DNA of 64,000 bases from Acanthococcus lagerstroemiae (GCA_031841125.1 CM063108.1:54954122-55018121); one strand, 5' to 3'. Counted from the stretch's first letter, positions 1 to 10,944 are shown. Numbers and translations: made by a program. Notes: generated by a model from the letters alone, not told the origin.

Positions 1-860
1 GCGCTGAAGTGAAGCAAAGTCATGGATGGACTAAGGGCGGTTTGAATAGAGCTCTTCAATTGTATTTTCATTTGAATGCCATAATATTTAATGTAAACTT
101 AATGACTCGGAGACGGGCTGAAATTCCTACAACCCTCTGGAAACGTCACGAATTTTTCAAAACATTTTAAATTCTTAACCTAATACCTTTCAAAATGCTT
201 GTATTTAGGCTAATTTTTAGCAGATTATAATCAAACCTTGCCAAACCTGTCAAAATTTTACGAAGGGAGATATTGTTCAAGCAAAAAATAACATTTTATT
301 AATTACGGTGTAAAGGAATTAGAGGAAGAATAAAAATTTTAAACTAGCCAGTGTGATCCTTATATTTTAACAGAGGTAGGAATTCTTTTTTTCACTTTCG
401 CTGTAAAAAAAACAGCCCTAATCAAAATATTTCTGATTTTCATTACATTTTATGAGTTACTATCGAAGGAAAAAGTGTTTTATAAGGTTCTCAGAAGGCC
501 GACTATTACTTGTTCTCAGCCCTCTCCGGGGGTTGGATTCAAAAACTAATTCCAAAATCGAATTCGCTGACATTAAAAATCTATAAATTAACTCCCAACT
601 TGAATTATTTCCATCCGCTTTCTCTTCTATTTTTGAGCTTCGCACTGCGAAGAGCCGACAGAATTAGAGACGTTTTATGCCTTGTGTCGGTAAGTGAGAC
701 CTTTAGAAATTTTTTGTTGAGCTACATTGGTATTCTCGATACTTTTTTTTCTTTTATGCTTTCAATTTTCACTAATTTAAACCCAGAACTTTATATAAAT
801 TACGCGTGCAACATGACCATGAGGAAGCAACCCTTAAAATATAATACTTGAGAAAATCAA
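1..860. other. Unassigned AT-rich sequence
   Basis: No coding pattern, RNA gene or repeat structure is recognised. The open frames are short and have the composition expected of AT-rich intergenic DNA. Confidence 0.5.
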
Positions 861-872
861 AAGTATTTTACT

Positions 873-1130
873 TGTTTGATTTTGTATTCAAAGTCGGTTT
901 TGCTCTTTTTTTCAAATCTGAGACTTTGGATTGGGACGGATCGAAAATAAGAGGTGATATTCGAAGCCAGTGAGTCAAATAAACCTCGTTTTGATACGTG
1001 TTTGATTTTTTTATTCAAAGTCAGTTTTGCCTCTTTTTTTTTGTCTTTTTTTTCGAATTCGAGGCTTCGAAGGGGATTGAATCGAAAATCTGAAGGGATA
1101 TGAGAAGCTGGAAAGCAAGCCGCAGCATGT
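873..1130. repeat. Tandem duplication, ~126-bp period
   Basis: Two similar units start at 873 and 999. Each opens with TGTTTGATTTT, then ATTCAAAGTC, a T-rich run, and GATCGAAAAT or ATCGAAAAT. A third, more diverged unit can be followed at about 1570-1670, where GATCAAAAATCTGG is followed by GATATTCGAA. The element of origin is unknown. Confidence 0.6.
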
Positions 1131-1137
1131 TTAAAAT

Positions 1138-1485
1138 TGTGATTTCTCTGAAGTAAAATTCCATGGCGAGTCCGATTCTGCTATTGGTTTCCTTCCATTC
1201 CTACCTTTTCTATGTCAAGAAACCCATTTAAGATTGCATTTTGCTGCAAAAAATGCAGTTTACCCTGCTCTCGAAAAATGGTTCTTGAATTTTATCTAGT
1301 TTCTATTTCTCTGAAAATAGTGGTTCTACGGTAAAATTCCACAACAAATCCGATTCCGCTAGTGATTTCTCTCCAGTCGTACACTTTCTGTATCTAAAAA
1401 CTCAATTAAGATTTTATCTTGTTGCAAAACGCAGTTTATCCTGCTCTCGAAAAATGGCTCACCTGAAAAATCTAGTTTTTGAACT
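1138..1485. repeat. Tandem duplication, 176-bp period
   Basis: The motif CTGCTCTCGAAAAATGG occurs at 1265 and 1441, exactly 176 bases apart. The preceding ~150 bases of each unit also align (TAAAATTCCA, TCCGATTC, a G-C-A-A-A run before the motif). Two units lie head to tail, with noticeable divergence. Confidence 0.65.
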
Positions 1486-1835
1486 AACCGTGTTTTGCAT
1501 TTCAGCGCCTCATATTCAAAGTCACTGATTCAAATCACCTCTATTTCTATACTTTGCTCCATATTTTAATTCCTAGAGTTCGTTTTGACCATTTTTTTCG
1601 TTTGGGGACCCCGCGAACAAGACCAGATCAAAAATCTGGTCCGATATTCGAAATCAATGACCTAAGCAACCCGATTTCGCTTTATTCGATAGGTTTTCAT
1701 TTAAGATGCCAAAGTTAGTGGTACATTCCAGCCCGAAAGATGCGCTAAAACCTCCTAATTTATGTTAATCGCGCGTCTATTTGACCACCCCTTCAACAGT
1801 GGGAAAAAGTGGGCATTAGAAGAAACACCCAGTAC

Positions 1836-3045
1836 GTGGGTCATTCTCCAGAAACTGAGAATATTTCCTGACCAGCTAATTTTCAACCTCAGCTTACGTG
1901 TTTATTTAGGGGGAGGGGATTTTTTTTGGGACAATAACATCTGCAACAAATTTCACCAAGCTAATTCATTAGACACAACAATTATCATCTTTTGAATGGA
2001 AAAAACATAGGGAGGTGTCCGACGTCGTGGATGTTAACATCTTGTTGCAATACCTCTTTTTTAAAATGTTTGTTTCAAGTTCTTTTTTTTTTTTCAATAA
2101 GATAGTATTATTATTCAGAATGATTCGAAGTGTATATTAAAAAGTTCAATTTGCTGCCAGTGACTTTACATTTCCAGAAGGAATGGCATGAAGTTCTGTT
2201 ATTAGGGTTCTATGTCCATTGTCGTGGTCAATCTTTGACTAGCGCAAAGATACATGCCTCATACATTTTTCAGCCCTTCTTCTTCTTCTTCTTCTTGCGC
2301 CATATCCGGTACCGGATGTTGACGTTCGCGGTTTCTGATCCAACTCTCCTCGGCAGGTGAGTTGGGGTAGTTTGCCATTGCTTTCCCCATAGTTTTGTTA
2401 CTTTAGTTTTCCTTCTCTTTGCCGGAAAGTGTGCAGCCGCAGTTGGCTTACTAGCCACGTGTTTCACGATGTTGAGTAAGCTATACACAACGTGTACACG
2501 CACAGTACCAATGTTCTCATCCGTTGGGTAACATGCACTGCGATTGATTGTAATGCCTTGTTCGTGTGAACTGGCGTGGGTTACAGGACACACTACATTT
2601 CCATCTTGACTGATACTATAGTCGCTGTGTACGCTAGGATGGTAGAATGGGTATTCGAATATCACTAGCTTTTCGGCACTGGTGGGACTCGAACCCGAGA
2701 CTCAAGGATTGCGAAGCGGGCACGTTACCACCCGGCCACCCAGTGACTTCTTCCGCCCATCAAATGGCAATACTGTTACAGTTTTGATCCCTGAACACGA
2801 TCATAGTGCCAGATCGTAGTCACTAGCGCATGTGATAGCATAATTTTCAAAAATTCCCTGGAAAAGGAGATTCTTGAAGGTGTTTTGTCTGTAGTTATGG
2901 ATATCAGTGCTTCCGCCATAGACAAGATGTCTATCGTCATGGACAAATGTCGTCCTCCCCCTTCCCAATTTTGATGCTTCTACTCGGTAAAGTAGTTTAA
3001 TATTCTCTACTACGTATGAGCAAAGTACTACTGAAAAAAATACTG
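1836..3045 (+). repeat. Repeat family R1, copy A (split by SINE2)
   Basis: This segment aligns along its length with 29238-30260. Shared landmarks are GGGTCATTCT near the start, an AGGGAGGGG-like run, CATAGGGAGG, TTGTTTCAAGT, AAGTTCAATTTGC, TCTATGTCCATTGTCG-like sequence, GGCAATACT with TTTTGATCCCTGAACAC, CTGGAAAAG and ATTCTCTACTAC. The alignment is interrupted at about 2270-2750 by a SINE2 insertion absent from copy B. I see no coding capacity and no terminal repeats, so the class is undetermined. A short fragment resembling the left part occurs near 3971-3998. Confidence 0.7.
2275..2747 (-). mobile_element. tRNA-derived SINE, family SINE2, copy A
   Basis: On the minus strand the element starts near 2747 with a tRNA-like head. 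It has an A-box-like TGGCCGGGTGG and a perfect B box, GGTTCGAGTCC (about 2687-2697). A ~370-bp body follows and ends in an (AAG)n tail, seen on the plus strand as (CTT)n at 2277-2296. The body matches the plus-strand copy at 9610-10034 (for example GTTCACACGAACAAGGCATT, CACGTGGCTAG, CAAACTACCCCAACT, GGATATGGCGC). Internal RNA polymerase III promoter boxes and a microsatellite tail are standard for tRNA-derived SINEs. It interrupts R1 copy A; copy B shows the uninterrupted sequence. Confidence 0.85.
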
Positions 3046-3059
3046 CCTTAGTCTAATTT

Positions 3060-4190
3060 TCTGCAGAATGACCCGCCAGTGGTACGGGGCCACCTAGAAT
3101 CACAAATAACATATAAGCTACTATACAAGCGCCGGATTTAAGAAAGTGGAGTCGATTTCATCTCCCAAAACTCTTCTGCTCTTACACGTATTGACTCTTT
3201 GAAAGTAATTCCTGAGCTCTTCCTTCGGTATCTCGTATCTTTTTGTTTCTTGGTCGGATTCCACATCCACAGCAAGCTCGTCCATCGCAAGCCATGTCCC
3301 ACTGATAGAATCCTGATCTCGGGCCTCTATAAAATTGAAATTCCGAAGGCGTAGAGTGATTCGTCGGGCTTGGAGCGCAGCGGCTTGGATAAAGACGTCC
3401 ATACGTGTATATGTGGCTGTAGGAGCCGCGACAAAACACTGCGCCTTTTCGATGGCCGGTGTATTTAACGGGATTTATTAAGACGACGTAATTCCAGACG
3501 AAATCGGAAGCGTAATAATTAACAGTACCACCTTCTTGGTATAGTGGCTGCCTCGTCGTACTGTCGGCCTTTCAGTTGCCATCGCCGATGTAGAAGAAAA
3601 TGCTCCGGCTGGGGCACCGACACTGTACATTCTAATGTTGCACTGACAAATGACCAAGTACTGCCTTAACTATAACTTACCGATTTACCTGTTCGCTCGG
3701 GCTAGATAGTCGGATCGCCGTTTACACGATAACTAGTTACCACCCGATGCCGGAGTCGGATTAACCTGATACCCCACTGATGTTTGCGTTTACCTTATTT
3801 ATAAAATACGAACCTCCCGGTAGCATTGCCCACTTGATTTATATACATTTTGCGTATACGAAAAGAGTACAGGTAAGTATACGAGTAAGCAGCAGTGCCG
3901 GATGTACCGACGATTTTGGAGGCTTAAACGTACCACGTTATAGGTAACTTTCATTAGGTTACGATACATGGGTCATTCTTGAGGAACTATGAGAATATGA
4001 AGGGGGCATTTCTTTCTGACATTTTCAAGTCTTTGCTTTAGCACATATACGAAAGAAAAGCGTTACTTTTTAAGCGTTACTTGAAATAGCGTTACTTTGG
4101 AGCATCACGAAAAAAAAAACAGCTGATCGAGAGCTTTGGCACGTAAACGAAAGCACCCTACTTTTCTGGGGCGAGAATCGAAATCAAGGC
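3060..4190. other. Unassigned, partly GC-balanced segment
   Basis: Bases ~3120-3640 are less AT-rich than their surroundings. They contain a 93-codon minus-strand frame (3121-3402) with no recognisable domain. A short R1-like fragment sits near 3971-3998. Two copies of the phrase AGCGTTACTT lie near 4070. No gene is supported. Confidence 0.4.
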
Positions 4191-4194
4191 TCTT

Positions 4195-5500
4195 CATGGT
4201 GACAATTCAGTTCAGTGGTTGACATTTTTATGGAAATTTAATTTTCTTCCAGCCATGGGTATACTTGAGCGAAAATCATTACGCCCCCCCCCCCGATACG
4301 CTCGAAAGCCGTAATTTTAAAATTTGTAATCCCGCATTATGCTCGATCTTCAGTTATTTTCCTCATTTTATCTAATTTTTATAATTTTTTCCCCTTCAAA
4401 ATCTTTGTCATGAGTCTTGGATCATTTTCCAAGATTTCTACAGTTTTCCACAAATCTGGCAGAATTTTCGTATACGAGTTGCTTGAAATTTTCTGATAGC
4501 GAATAAGCTTCAATTTTAAATTTGAGATGTTCTTTCTTTCAAAACTCTCATCATTCATCACTCTTTAATCATTTTTCAATGGTGATAACAACTTTTAAGG
4601 AATTGGACTGAATTCGAAACATGAGCCTTCAATCAACTCCCGGGTAGCCACTTCCTGGAAAACCGGGAAAAGTCAGGGAATCGCTATGATTTTGAAATCG
4701 CTATGATTTTGATCAAAATCAGGGAATTTTTTGAGAATAATGGGAATTAAAGAATATACACTATTTTTCGAGAATAAATGTAAGCGTAAAGCGTAATGAC
4801 TTATTTCTTTCACAAAGTATCCGCAAAACTGCACACTGGAAAAATGTCTGGGAAAATTTGGAAAATTGGCCTGGAAAGCCGGGAAAAGTTAGGAAAAATA
4901 CCGCGGACTCCGACACAAAAATACAGCAAGATATATATAAAATTTTGATCACTTTTAAAACATGGCTAAAGATGAATTACCAAAATTTTCAAAATTGGAC
5001 AAAACTGAATATTGAACTTACTCTTCGACATCAAGGAACTTTAAACAACACTGCTACTAAAACCAATCAAATTCATGGAAAATTGTAGTTACATAATTTG
5101 CTCTTCATGATGAAAATTCAGTTCAGTGGTTGACATTTCCACGGAAATTTCTATCAACAACGTGGCTGCAGATTGCAATCGCGCAGCAATAACGCGGCTG
5201 CAAACTGCAATCGCGTAGATATTAAACTCGAGACATGAAAATGCTCTCCCGTGGTTGCAGAACCGTCTACGACATGTTCAATCAGTTTCTCTCTCGTTTT
5301 TTCCACCCATGGGTATACTTGAGCAAAACCTGTTACACCCCCCCCCTCCCCCCGATTTTCCAGGGGTTTTGGAATAAGATAATTTTAGCGAGACAATGCT
5401 ATTGGAACTTTCTTCTGGCCATGAGTATACCTGAGCGAAAATCGTTACGCTCCCTCGATACGCTCGAAAACCCTATAACGGTTATGAGTCCTCTCATCTT
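4195..5500 (+). repeat. Local duplicated blocks around a poly(C)-containing motif
   Basis: The phrase AATTCAGTTCAGTGGTTGAC occurs at about 4205 and 5116. GGGTATACTTGAGC occurs at 4258 and 5310, and a variant, GAGTATACCTGAGC, at 5422. It is followed by GTTACGC/GTTACAC and often a C run (4284-4294; 5338 onward). Between the blocks (4640-4900) lie several copies of a GGAAAA-rich phrase (AACCGGGAAAAGTCAGGGAA and variants). This looks like duplication of an old dispersed repeat. No protein is encoded. Confidence 0.55.
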
Positions 5501-5705
5501 CAGAGTTTGAAACAGTTTTACAAAATATGAATGATTTTTATCGGAATCTACAAGACTCTCATCAACGTTTCAGCTCTCTTAATGCAGTCTTACTGGGTCA
5601 AACGAGTCTCAGCATGGTCTGAATGAATTTTATTGGGTCTTAACAGAAACTGAATGAGTTTCAAAGGTATCTGAATGAATCTTAGCAGAATTCAAATAAG
5701 TTATA
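5500..5705 (+). repeat. Degenerate 'AGTCTT' repeat block
   Basis: Loose repeats of a 15-25-base phrase built on GAGTCTCA, GGTCTGAATGA and TCTTAACAGAA. Similar blocks lie at 10440-10607, 39600-39980, 41130-41430, 42880-43500 and, in reverse complement, 57030-57310. Confidence 0.5.
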
Positions 5706-5789
5706 ACCCTTTCACTCCTATGGGGGAGGAGCACGCCAATATACCACAAAATTTAGCTCACGAGGCTCAGCAGGCAGTTTCCCTTAATA

Positions 5790-6042
5790 CCGGGGAGTTT
5801 TTCCTGGGGGGGGGGGGGAGTGTAAAAGTCCCAACTTTTCAACTCAAAATTCCCAAGTTTCCCAAGTATCAAAACAAAACAACAAAAAGAGAAAAAAAAA
5901 GTTTTGACTTGTTGGATTTTTCCAACTCTACCAAAATTTCTTAACTTCGGCTGACTGAAATGGTAAATTTTCTCAACCGCTGAGTAAAACATTTTCTACA
6001 GGGGGGAAGCTTTCCCTCCCCCTCTCCATCGGTACGTCCCTG
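5790..6042 (+). mobile_element. hAT-type MITE (CAGGGACG family), degenerate copy
   Basis: It aligns with the intact copy at 21214-21436: TTCCTGGGG with a long G run, CAACTCAA, TTTTGACTTGTTGGATTTT, TCCAACTC, GTAAATTTT, ACAGGGGGGA, and the right end GGTACGTCCCTG. The left inverted end is not recognisable here. The right end directly abuts an R1 fragment on the minus strand. Confidence 0.65.
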
Positions 6043-6216
6043 CTTAGTTTATAAGTAGTAGAGAATACTCAACAAGACTACAGAGCAGGAGCGTAAAACT
6101 TTAGGGAGGGGGGACAACTTTTGTCCACGACGACAGACAATGCACTGATATCCACGACTACGAACTAAATACCTTCAAAAATTTCCTTTTCCAGACAATT
6201 TTTGAATATTGAGCTA
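6043..6216 (-). repeat. Repeat family R1, partial copy C
   Basis: The reverse complement matches the 3' part of R1 copies A and B: CTGGAAAAGGAAATTTTTGA, TGGATATCAGTGC, GTCGTGGACAAA and ATTCTCTACTACTTAT. Only about 170 bp are present, truncated at 6216. Its other boundary is the right end of the hAT MITE at 6042, so the MITE may have inserted in or beside this copy. Confidence 0.65.
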
Positions 6217-7360
6217 TGCGAACCAGAAGAAACCCATTATATGTGTACTCTTCTATACAGTCTTCATAGAATTCATCGTAGCCGGATTTAAAGAAGCGAC
6301 TAAACCGAACTAATGGCTCATCGTAAATAATTATTTCAGTTCGGAATTGGAAAAGTGAAACCGTAAAGTGAATGAGAAAGAGAGCCCTGCGTGAAATTTG
6401 ACTCTATGGACACTCCATTATAATAGAAAGAATCTGAAAAAATAAAGTACCTAGTGTAATTAGTTTTCCAAACGACTTCGCTGGAAAAATGAAAGCATAA
6501 AACAAATCATTGCGAGCCGAGTTAAGACTAGTCTCAGATTGAATGTGTATCGTACAACGTAATATTTTTCATCTTGTTTACGATTTATTTGAATCTTCTG
6601 TAGTCCTCACGAGTACTTCGCGGCAGGACCTTACGGCTCTAGTACACGGGGAATTGGAGAAAAATCGTACATTATATCCACAGGCGCCGGAAGGGCATCA
6701 CGAGTGGGGATCAGATCAAAATCTAACGAAAAAGTCTTGATAGAAACAACAGGAATTGCTGGAAAGGTACAGGAAGCGCAACCGCCGGAAAGACCGAGAA
6801 GACAGTAAAAACAGAAGTGCTCGAGGAAAAATACATTAGCAGACCAAACGGGGCAATTGATCTTTCTCTATGTTGGACCCTAAAGTCATACTTAGTGGAG
6901 AAGGTGAGAGTCAAAGGTCGAGTGGTACAAGCATAAGTGCAAATCGTCGACCTGGAGGGAGAAGGCTCATGAGCGGCTGCAAGTAGCGAAGTAATGCTAA
7001 AAATTCTTTTGCTCGTATAATGTTGTTTTTCTTACGGGGGGGGGGGGGGCTTTCAGAGGATTTGGAGGACTCCCTAAGCGAAATTTCAGAACAGTCGGGG
7101 ATATTCTTATTCCGCAGTGATACTCAAGCACCTATGATCAACCGGATCAACCTAGAACCAAACATTTCTCAAGCGATTAATTTCTCTTTCCCGAAAGAAG
7201 GCTCTCAGGGGTCCCTCATCTTCGCAATTTCAAATGAGACGGTATATTTATGTTAGAAGGTTTGTTATTTTAGAAACTTTGTGAATTGAACTGACGAACC
7301 CCCCAGATCTATTTTTCGCGGTCTAAAATTACTACTGAAAATTTCAGCAACCTTTTAGCC
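6217..7360. other. Unassigned sequence with a 14-G run
   Basis: No coding pattern or known repeat recognised. A run of 14 G lies at 7036-7049. Short frames here show no domain. Confidence 0.45.
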
Positions 7361-7374
7361 AGACCATTTTCTAC

Positions 7375-7578
7375 TTAGGGGTCTGGTTGGCTGAGTGGCA
7401 GAATTCGGAGGTCCAGGGTTCGAGTCCACGTAGCAACTCACTACATTGCGACCTAGTCCGGTTTTTCGGCAAGAAGAGAAGAGGGCTAATACAGCTCTAA
7501 TAGCCTCCCCGACGTATCTGAGGTAAATGCTCAAAAGGGCGGATTCCAGGGGTCAGATGGAAAGTAAAATTAGAAAAG
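7375..7578 (+). mobile_element. tRNA-derived SINE, family SINE1, copy 1 (with TSD)
   Basis: The head contains TGGTTGGCTGAGTGG (A-box region) and a perfect B box, GGTTCGAGTCC. The family core follows: CGGTTTTTCGGC, GAAGAGGGCTAA, CAGCTCTAATAGCCTCCCCG, GGGCGGATTCCAGGG, and an A-rich tail ending AAAATTAGAAAA. It is flanked by a near-perfect 14-bp direct repeat, AGACCATTTTCTAC (7361-7374) and AGACCGTTTTCTAC (7579-7592). That is a typical retroposition TSD and fixes both ends. About 10 bases of the head between the A and B boxes are shorter than in copies 2 and 4. Confidence 0.9.
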
Positions 7579-7929
7579 AGACCGTTTTCTACCAGTGAAA
7601 TCAGAGCATGAGCAAAATTTTCAACTAGACACATATTTTCCTCGCCAAACCAAATTTAGGCGCTGAACTCCAAATTCCCCCCCCCCCACAAATTTTCTAC
7701 GCTACTGTTCCCAGTTGTCAAACATTTACTTTTCAAGGTGAAAATCGGTGGGAATGGATTAGAATGAAATCATAAGCGTAAATAGGAAATATTTGAGAGG
7801 CTTAACCCCAATTCCCTTCCTCCTCCCAAAAAAATTATACGAGCGAAAGAGTTTTTAGTATTATTTTGATACCTGTCAGTTTCTCCTGAGCCCCCTACTG
7901 GAGATCAACTATTCATCCTTATCAATGAA

Positions 7930-8333
7930 ATAGGAAAACCAGCGAAAAGAAGGATCGAAGCTTTTGAGATGTGGTGCTATACGCGGATACTTAGCATCAA
8001 ATGGACGGATAAGATAAGAAATGAGGAAGTACTTAAGAGAGTAGGAAGTAAAATGGATATTAGGAATTGTCTGAAGAGAAGAAGAGATAAACTAATAGGG
8101 CATAATTTGAGGCACCCACGAATAATATCACTGCTGCTAGAAGGAAGAGTGAAGGGACAGAATTAGGTAGGTCGGCAAAGATTCCAGTATGTTCAACAGA
8201 TAATCAAAAGGATGTCAAATGTATAAGTTATTATGAAATGAAAGAACTTGTACAAGATAGGGAGAAATGGAAAGCTGCATCAAACCGGACGTAAGACTTA
8301 TAACCTTATCATCAAAATGAAATATTCAACACG
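7930..8333 (+). pseudogene. RTE-type LINE, 3' end of reverse transcriptase ORF (5'-truncated)
   Basis: Plus-strand translation from about 7930 reads KPAKRRIEAFEMWCYTRILS, then WTDKIRNEEVLKRVG, RRRDKLIGHNLRHPR and LLEGRVKG. A stop follows, then a frame ending near QIIKRM. This block (a basic 'RRIEAFEMWCYRR' motif and a 'GH.LRH' motif) is the well-known C-terminal region after the reverse transcriptase domain in RTE/BovB-like LINEs. No catalytic region remains. The tail GTAAGACTTATAACC plus ATCATCAA matches the copy at 20555-20985. It is a dead-on-arrival 5'-truncated copy. Confidence 0.85.
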
Positions 8334-9477
8334 ATTTTGAAACTTTGAAATCTGTAAAACCACTTATTCAGGCACCTCAACCTCGCCAGTCACACATTAA
8401 TAGAATTCTGCCCACTAACTTTTATCAAACAAGCGTCAAAGATCATCACGAGGGTCATAGTCCTCTAGGCAGATCCTGAGAAATCTCTTCAGTTGAAAAT
8501 AATTGTAAGTCTCGAACGAAATCTTGCTCTGTTTATGACTCAAAGTATATATGCCCTCGGATGGTGAAAATCTGTCGTCCACTGCATTCATTTTCAACAG
8601 TTTATGCATACGATATTATCTGCAAATCGTTGCCCAACCTAAACATTATAACGAATTCAAGATGAAGTCATCTCCAGCGAGTTCAACAGAACCGAATTAG
8701 CGAAATAGTTCTAATGAACGTTTCCAGGCATTCATTCGAGTAAAATACCTCGGCTATCTTTGTTTCTTCCTCGAACAAAACCGTATGGGACAAATATCTA
8801 AACAAGATTTTCTTTAATACAGTCATTTGTCAACTATGTAGTGGTAAGAGGTACACCAACGAACAGAACCCTTCGTTTAAATACCCGAGCCGCTAATTAT
8901 TTATGCGATAATCGTCGCGCTAGGCTTTTTTTATAGGTGTATCTGTCACACAAGATTCCGAACACTTTATTTCACGGCGATAATATCTACAAACGTTTGT
9001 TGTAAAACATCTCTCTGTTCTTTATCCGCCCCTGCACCAGATCCTAAATTTAGAGCGCGAAATAATCTTTCACTTAACGTTGTTTCTCGATATTTATCGC
9101 CGTAAAGTACGACAACACACCATTTAGAAAAGAATCGTGTTCTCTTACTAACCAGTTTCTTTTAGACATCCAATAAGAAATATACATTTTTATTGTAACT
9201 GCCGCATTGTTCTTTGTTCGGATGTATAGTGATTAGTGAGTTAGGCGTTAAAAAAGAAAATAAAAGAATAGCGGACACTTCTGTAAACCTGCAACATTTT
9301 AATTGGATGTAAATTGTTTACGAACAACGAACGCGTGCTCGCCATTGATAAAGAACGATTGAGAAAACGAAAATGGATTTACGTCGAATGCCAGTGAGTA
9401 TGGTAGAAGAATAGTTTTTCAGAAATTCGGAAAACTTGTGCCGTTCATGGGTACCATGAGCCCCTGGCGTCTTACGA
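8334..9477. other. Unassigned sequence
   Basis: No gene recognised. A short inverted repeat (ACGGCGATAA arms near 8975 and 9100) encloses about 120 bp and could be a relic MITE or chance. The rest is AT-rich without visible structure. Confidence 0.45.
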
Positions 9478-9592
9478 TCGTCCGCCATTTTGACTCCAAC
9501 CGCGCCCGTGGATGCCGAATCCGACTATGCGTAGCGTACCGCGTAGTCAATTCGGCATCCACGGGTAAGGTTGACGTCAAAATGGCGGACGA
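9478..9592. mobile_element. 115-bp near-perfect palindrome (foldback MITE-like)
   Basis: The left arm begins TCGTCCGCCATTTTGAC. Its reverse complement ends the segment at 9592 (GTCAAAATGGCGGACGA). The arms run about 50 bases, through CCCGTGGATGCCGAAT, to a short centre near GTAGCGTACC. GC content is higher than the surroundings. It sits immediately upstream of SINE2 copy B, where the SINE head is degraded. No coding capacity. Confidence 0.75.
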
Positions 9593-9609
9593 CTGTACTC
9601 ACACGAAAT

Positions 9610-10034
9610 TATAGAGCTCTAGTCTTGGGTTCGAGCCCCAGCAACGCCGGAAAATTAGTGATTTATTCGAATATCCCCACCAGAGCCTACACAGTATCAG
9701 TAGAGGTGGAAATAGCGTGTCCTGTAACCCCCGCTAGTTCACACGAACAAGGCATTACACTCGCGGGGCTTGTTACTACCAGATCCAAAAGATTGGTATT
9801 GTGCGTGTACACGTCGTGGTCGGGGACAGCTTACTTAACGTTGTGAAAACACGTGGCTAGCGAGCAAACTGTGGCTGCATACTCTTTGCTACAGAGAAGG
9901 AAAAACTCTAACGCTACAAAACCGAGGGAAAAGTAACGGCAAACTACCCCAACTAGTTTGCACAGAACAGTCGCACATCAGAAAACCGCGCCCGCTAACG
10001 TCCGGCATCGGATATGGCGCCTAAAGAAGAAGAT
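9610..10034 (+). mobile_element. tRNA-derived SINE, family SINE2, copy B
   Basis: A B box, GGGTTCGAGCCCC, lies at about 9627-9639. The same body as copy A follows: CACGAACAAGGCATTACA, GCGTGTACACGTCGTG, CACGTGGCTAGCGAG, GGCAAACTACCCCAACT, GGATATGGCGC and an AAAGAAGAAGA tail. The A-box half of the tRNA-like head is not recognisable, so this copy is probably promoter-dead. It carries many point differences from copy A, indicating age. Confidence 0.8.
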
Positions 10035-10439
10035 CATATTTGCCGGAGTGTTTAGCACAGGCGATGATGAAAAAAGACTTCGAGAGGATGCTCCTCGAAT
10101 TTCATTTTCCTGAAAATCCCCATTTTTATCAAGCACCCAGCAGCAGTTCAGAGAAAGGCACTTCAGAGTGAACAACAATTCAGTGATCGATTTTATAACC
10201 TAAAAATGGTAATTTCGGGAGCAGATAATAATTGAGAAATATTTGATACTCCGAACGAGTTGAGCTATTTTCTTATTAATAAAGTTCTAGCCACAAAATA
10301 CCTTCTCAAGTATGCGCAATTTAAATTTTCAATTCACTTGAACGAAAGTGGGCAACAATTCTTGAAACAGTTTGAACGTTTAACACGAATCAGCTAATTT
10401 TTTCTTGCAGATGGGACGGGGTGTAGTTCTTACGACTGC
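10035..10439. other. Unassigned sequence
   Basis: Nothing recognised. It lies between SINE2 copy B and a degenerate AGTCTT block. Confidence 0.4.
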
Positions 10440-10607
10440 TCTCTATACTCGTTGGATCTTCAAGATACTCTTAAGCTATTTCAAGACTGTAAGGTACTTC
10501 CGAACTTATTTAAGAATCACTTAATCTGCCAATAACTCTTTATAAATGACTCTCCCAAACTTGAATATAACTCTTCCTAGAGACAGCAAAACTTTTGAAG
10601 ACTCTCC
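10440..10607 (+). repeat. Degenerate 'AGTCTT/AAGACT' block
   Basis: Phrases such as TCAAGATACTCTTAAG, TTTCAAGACTGTAAGG and TTTTGAAGACTCTC recur loosely. A SINE1 copy begins directly at its right edge. Confidence 0.4.
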
Positions 10608-10820
10608 GGGTCTGGTTGACCGAATGGATAGCGCGTTGGTCTCGGAATCCGGAGGTCCCGGGATCGAGCCCACGTAGCAACTCGCCAGATTTCGACATAG
10701 GCCGGTTTTTCGGCCAGAAGGGAAGAGGGCTAAGACAGCCCTTACAGCCTCCCCGACGTCTCTCAAGTAACGCTCGAAAGGGCGGATTCCAGGGCTCGGG
10801 TTGAGAGCAAATTATAAAAA
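10608..10820 (+). mobile_element. SINE1, copy 2
   Basis: The head is GGGTCTGGTTGACCGAATGG, then ATAGCGCGTTGGTCT and the B-box region GGGATCGAGCCC (one mismatch to GGTTCGA). The core is GGCCGGTTTTTCGGCC, GAAGAGGGCTAAGACAGCCC, CCTCCCCGACGTCTCT, GAAAGGGCGGATTCCAGGGC and TCGGGTTGAGAGCAAATTA. It is close to full length. No clear TSD was found. A second tail of the same family begins 125 bp downstream. Confidence 0.88.
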
Positions 10821-10944
10821 GAATGTTCGTTCGACTGCTTAAAGTCTCGCATCCAGTTAATCTGTCTCCGTGAGACAAAGAAAAAACATTTAAACGGAAT
10901 AGAAAAGTTACAACCTACTCTCTTCTCATTGGTATCCCCTTTAT

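Noticed and set aside
2660..2747. tRNA gene on the minus strand
   Set aside because: The tRNA-like head is continuous with a ~370-bp SINE2 body found again at 9610-10034, so it is a SINE promoter region.
8960..9115. Inverted repeat of ACGGCGATAA-type arms
   Set aside because: The arms are only about 18 bases with gaps and there is no TSD; too weak to call a MITE.
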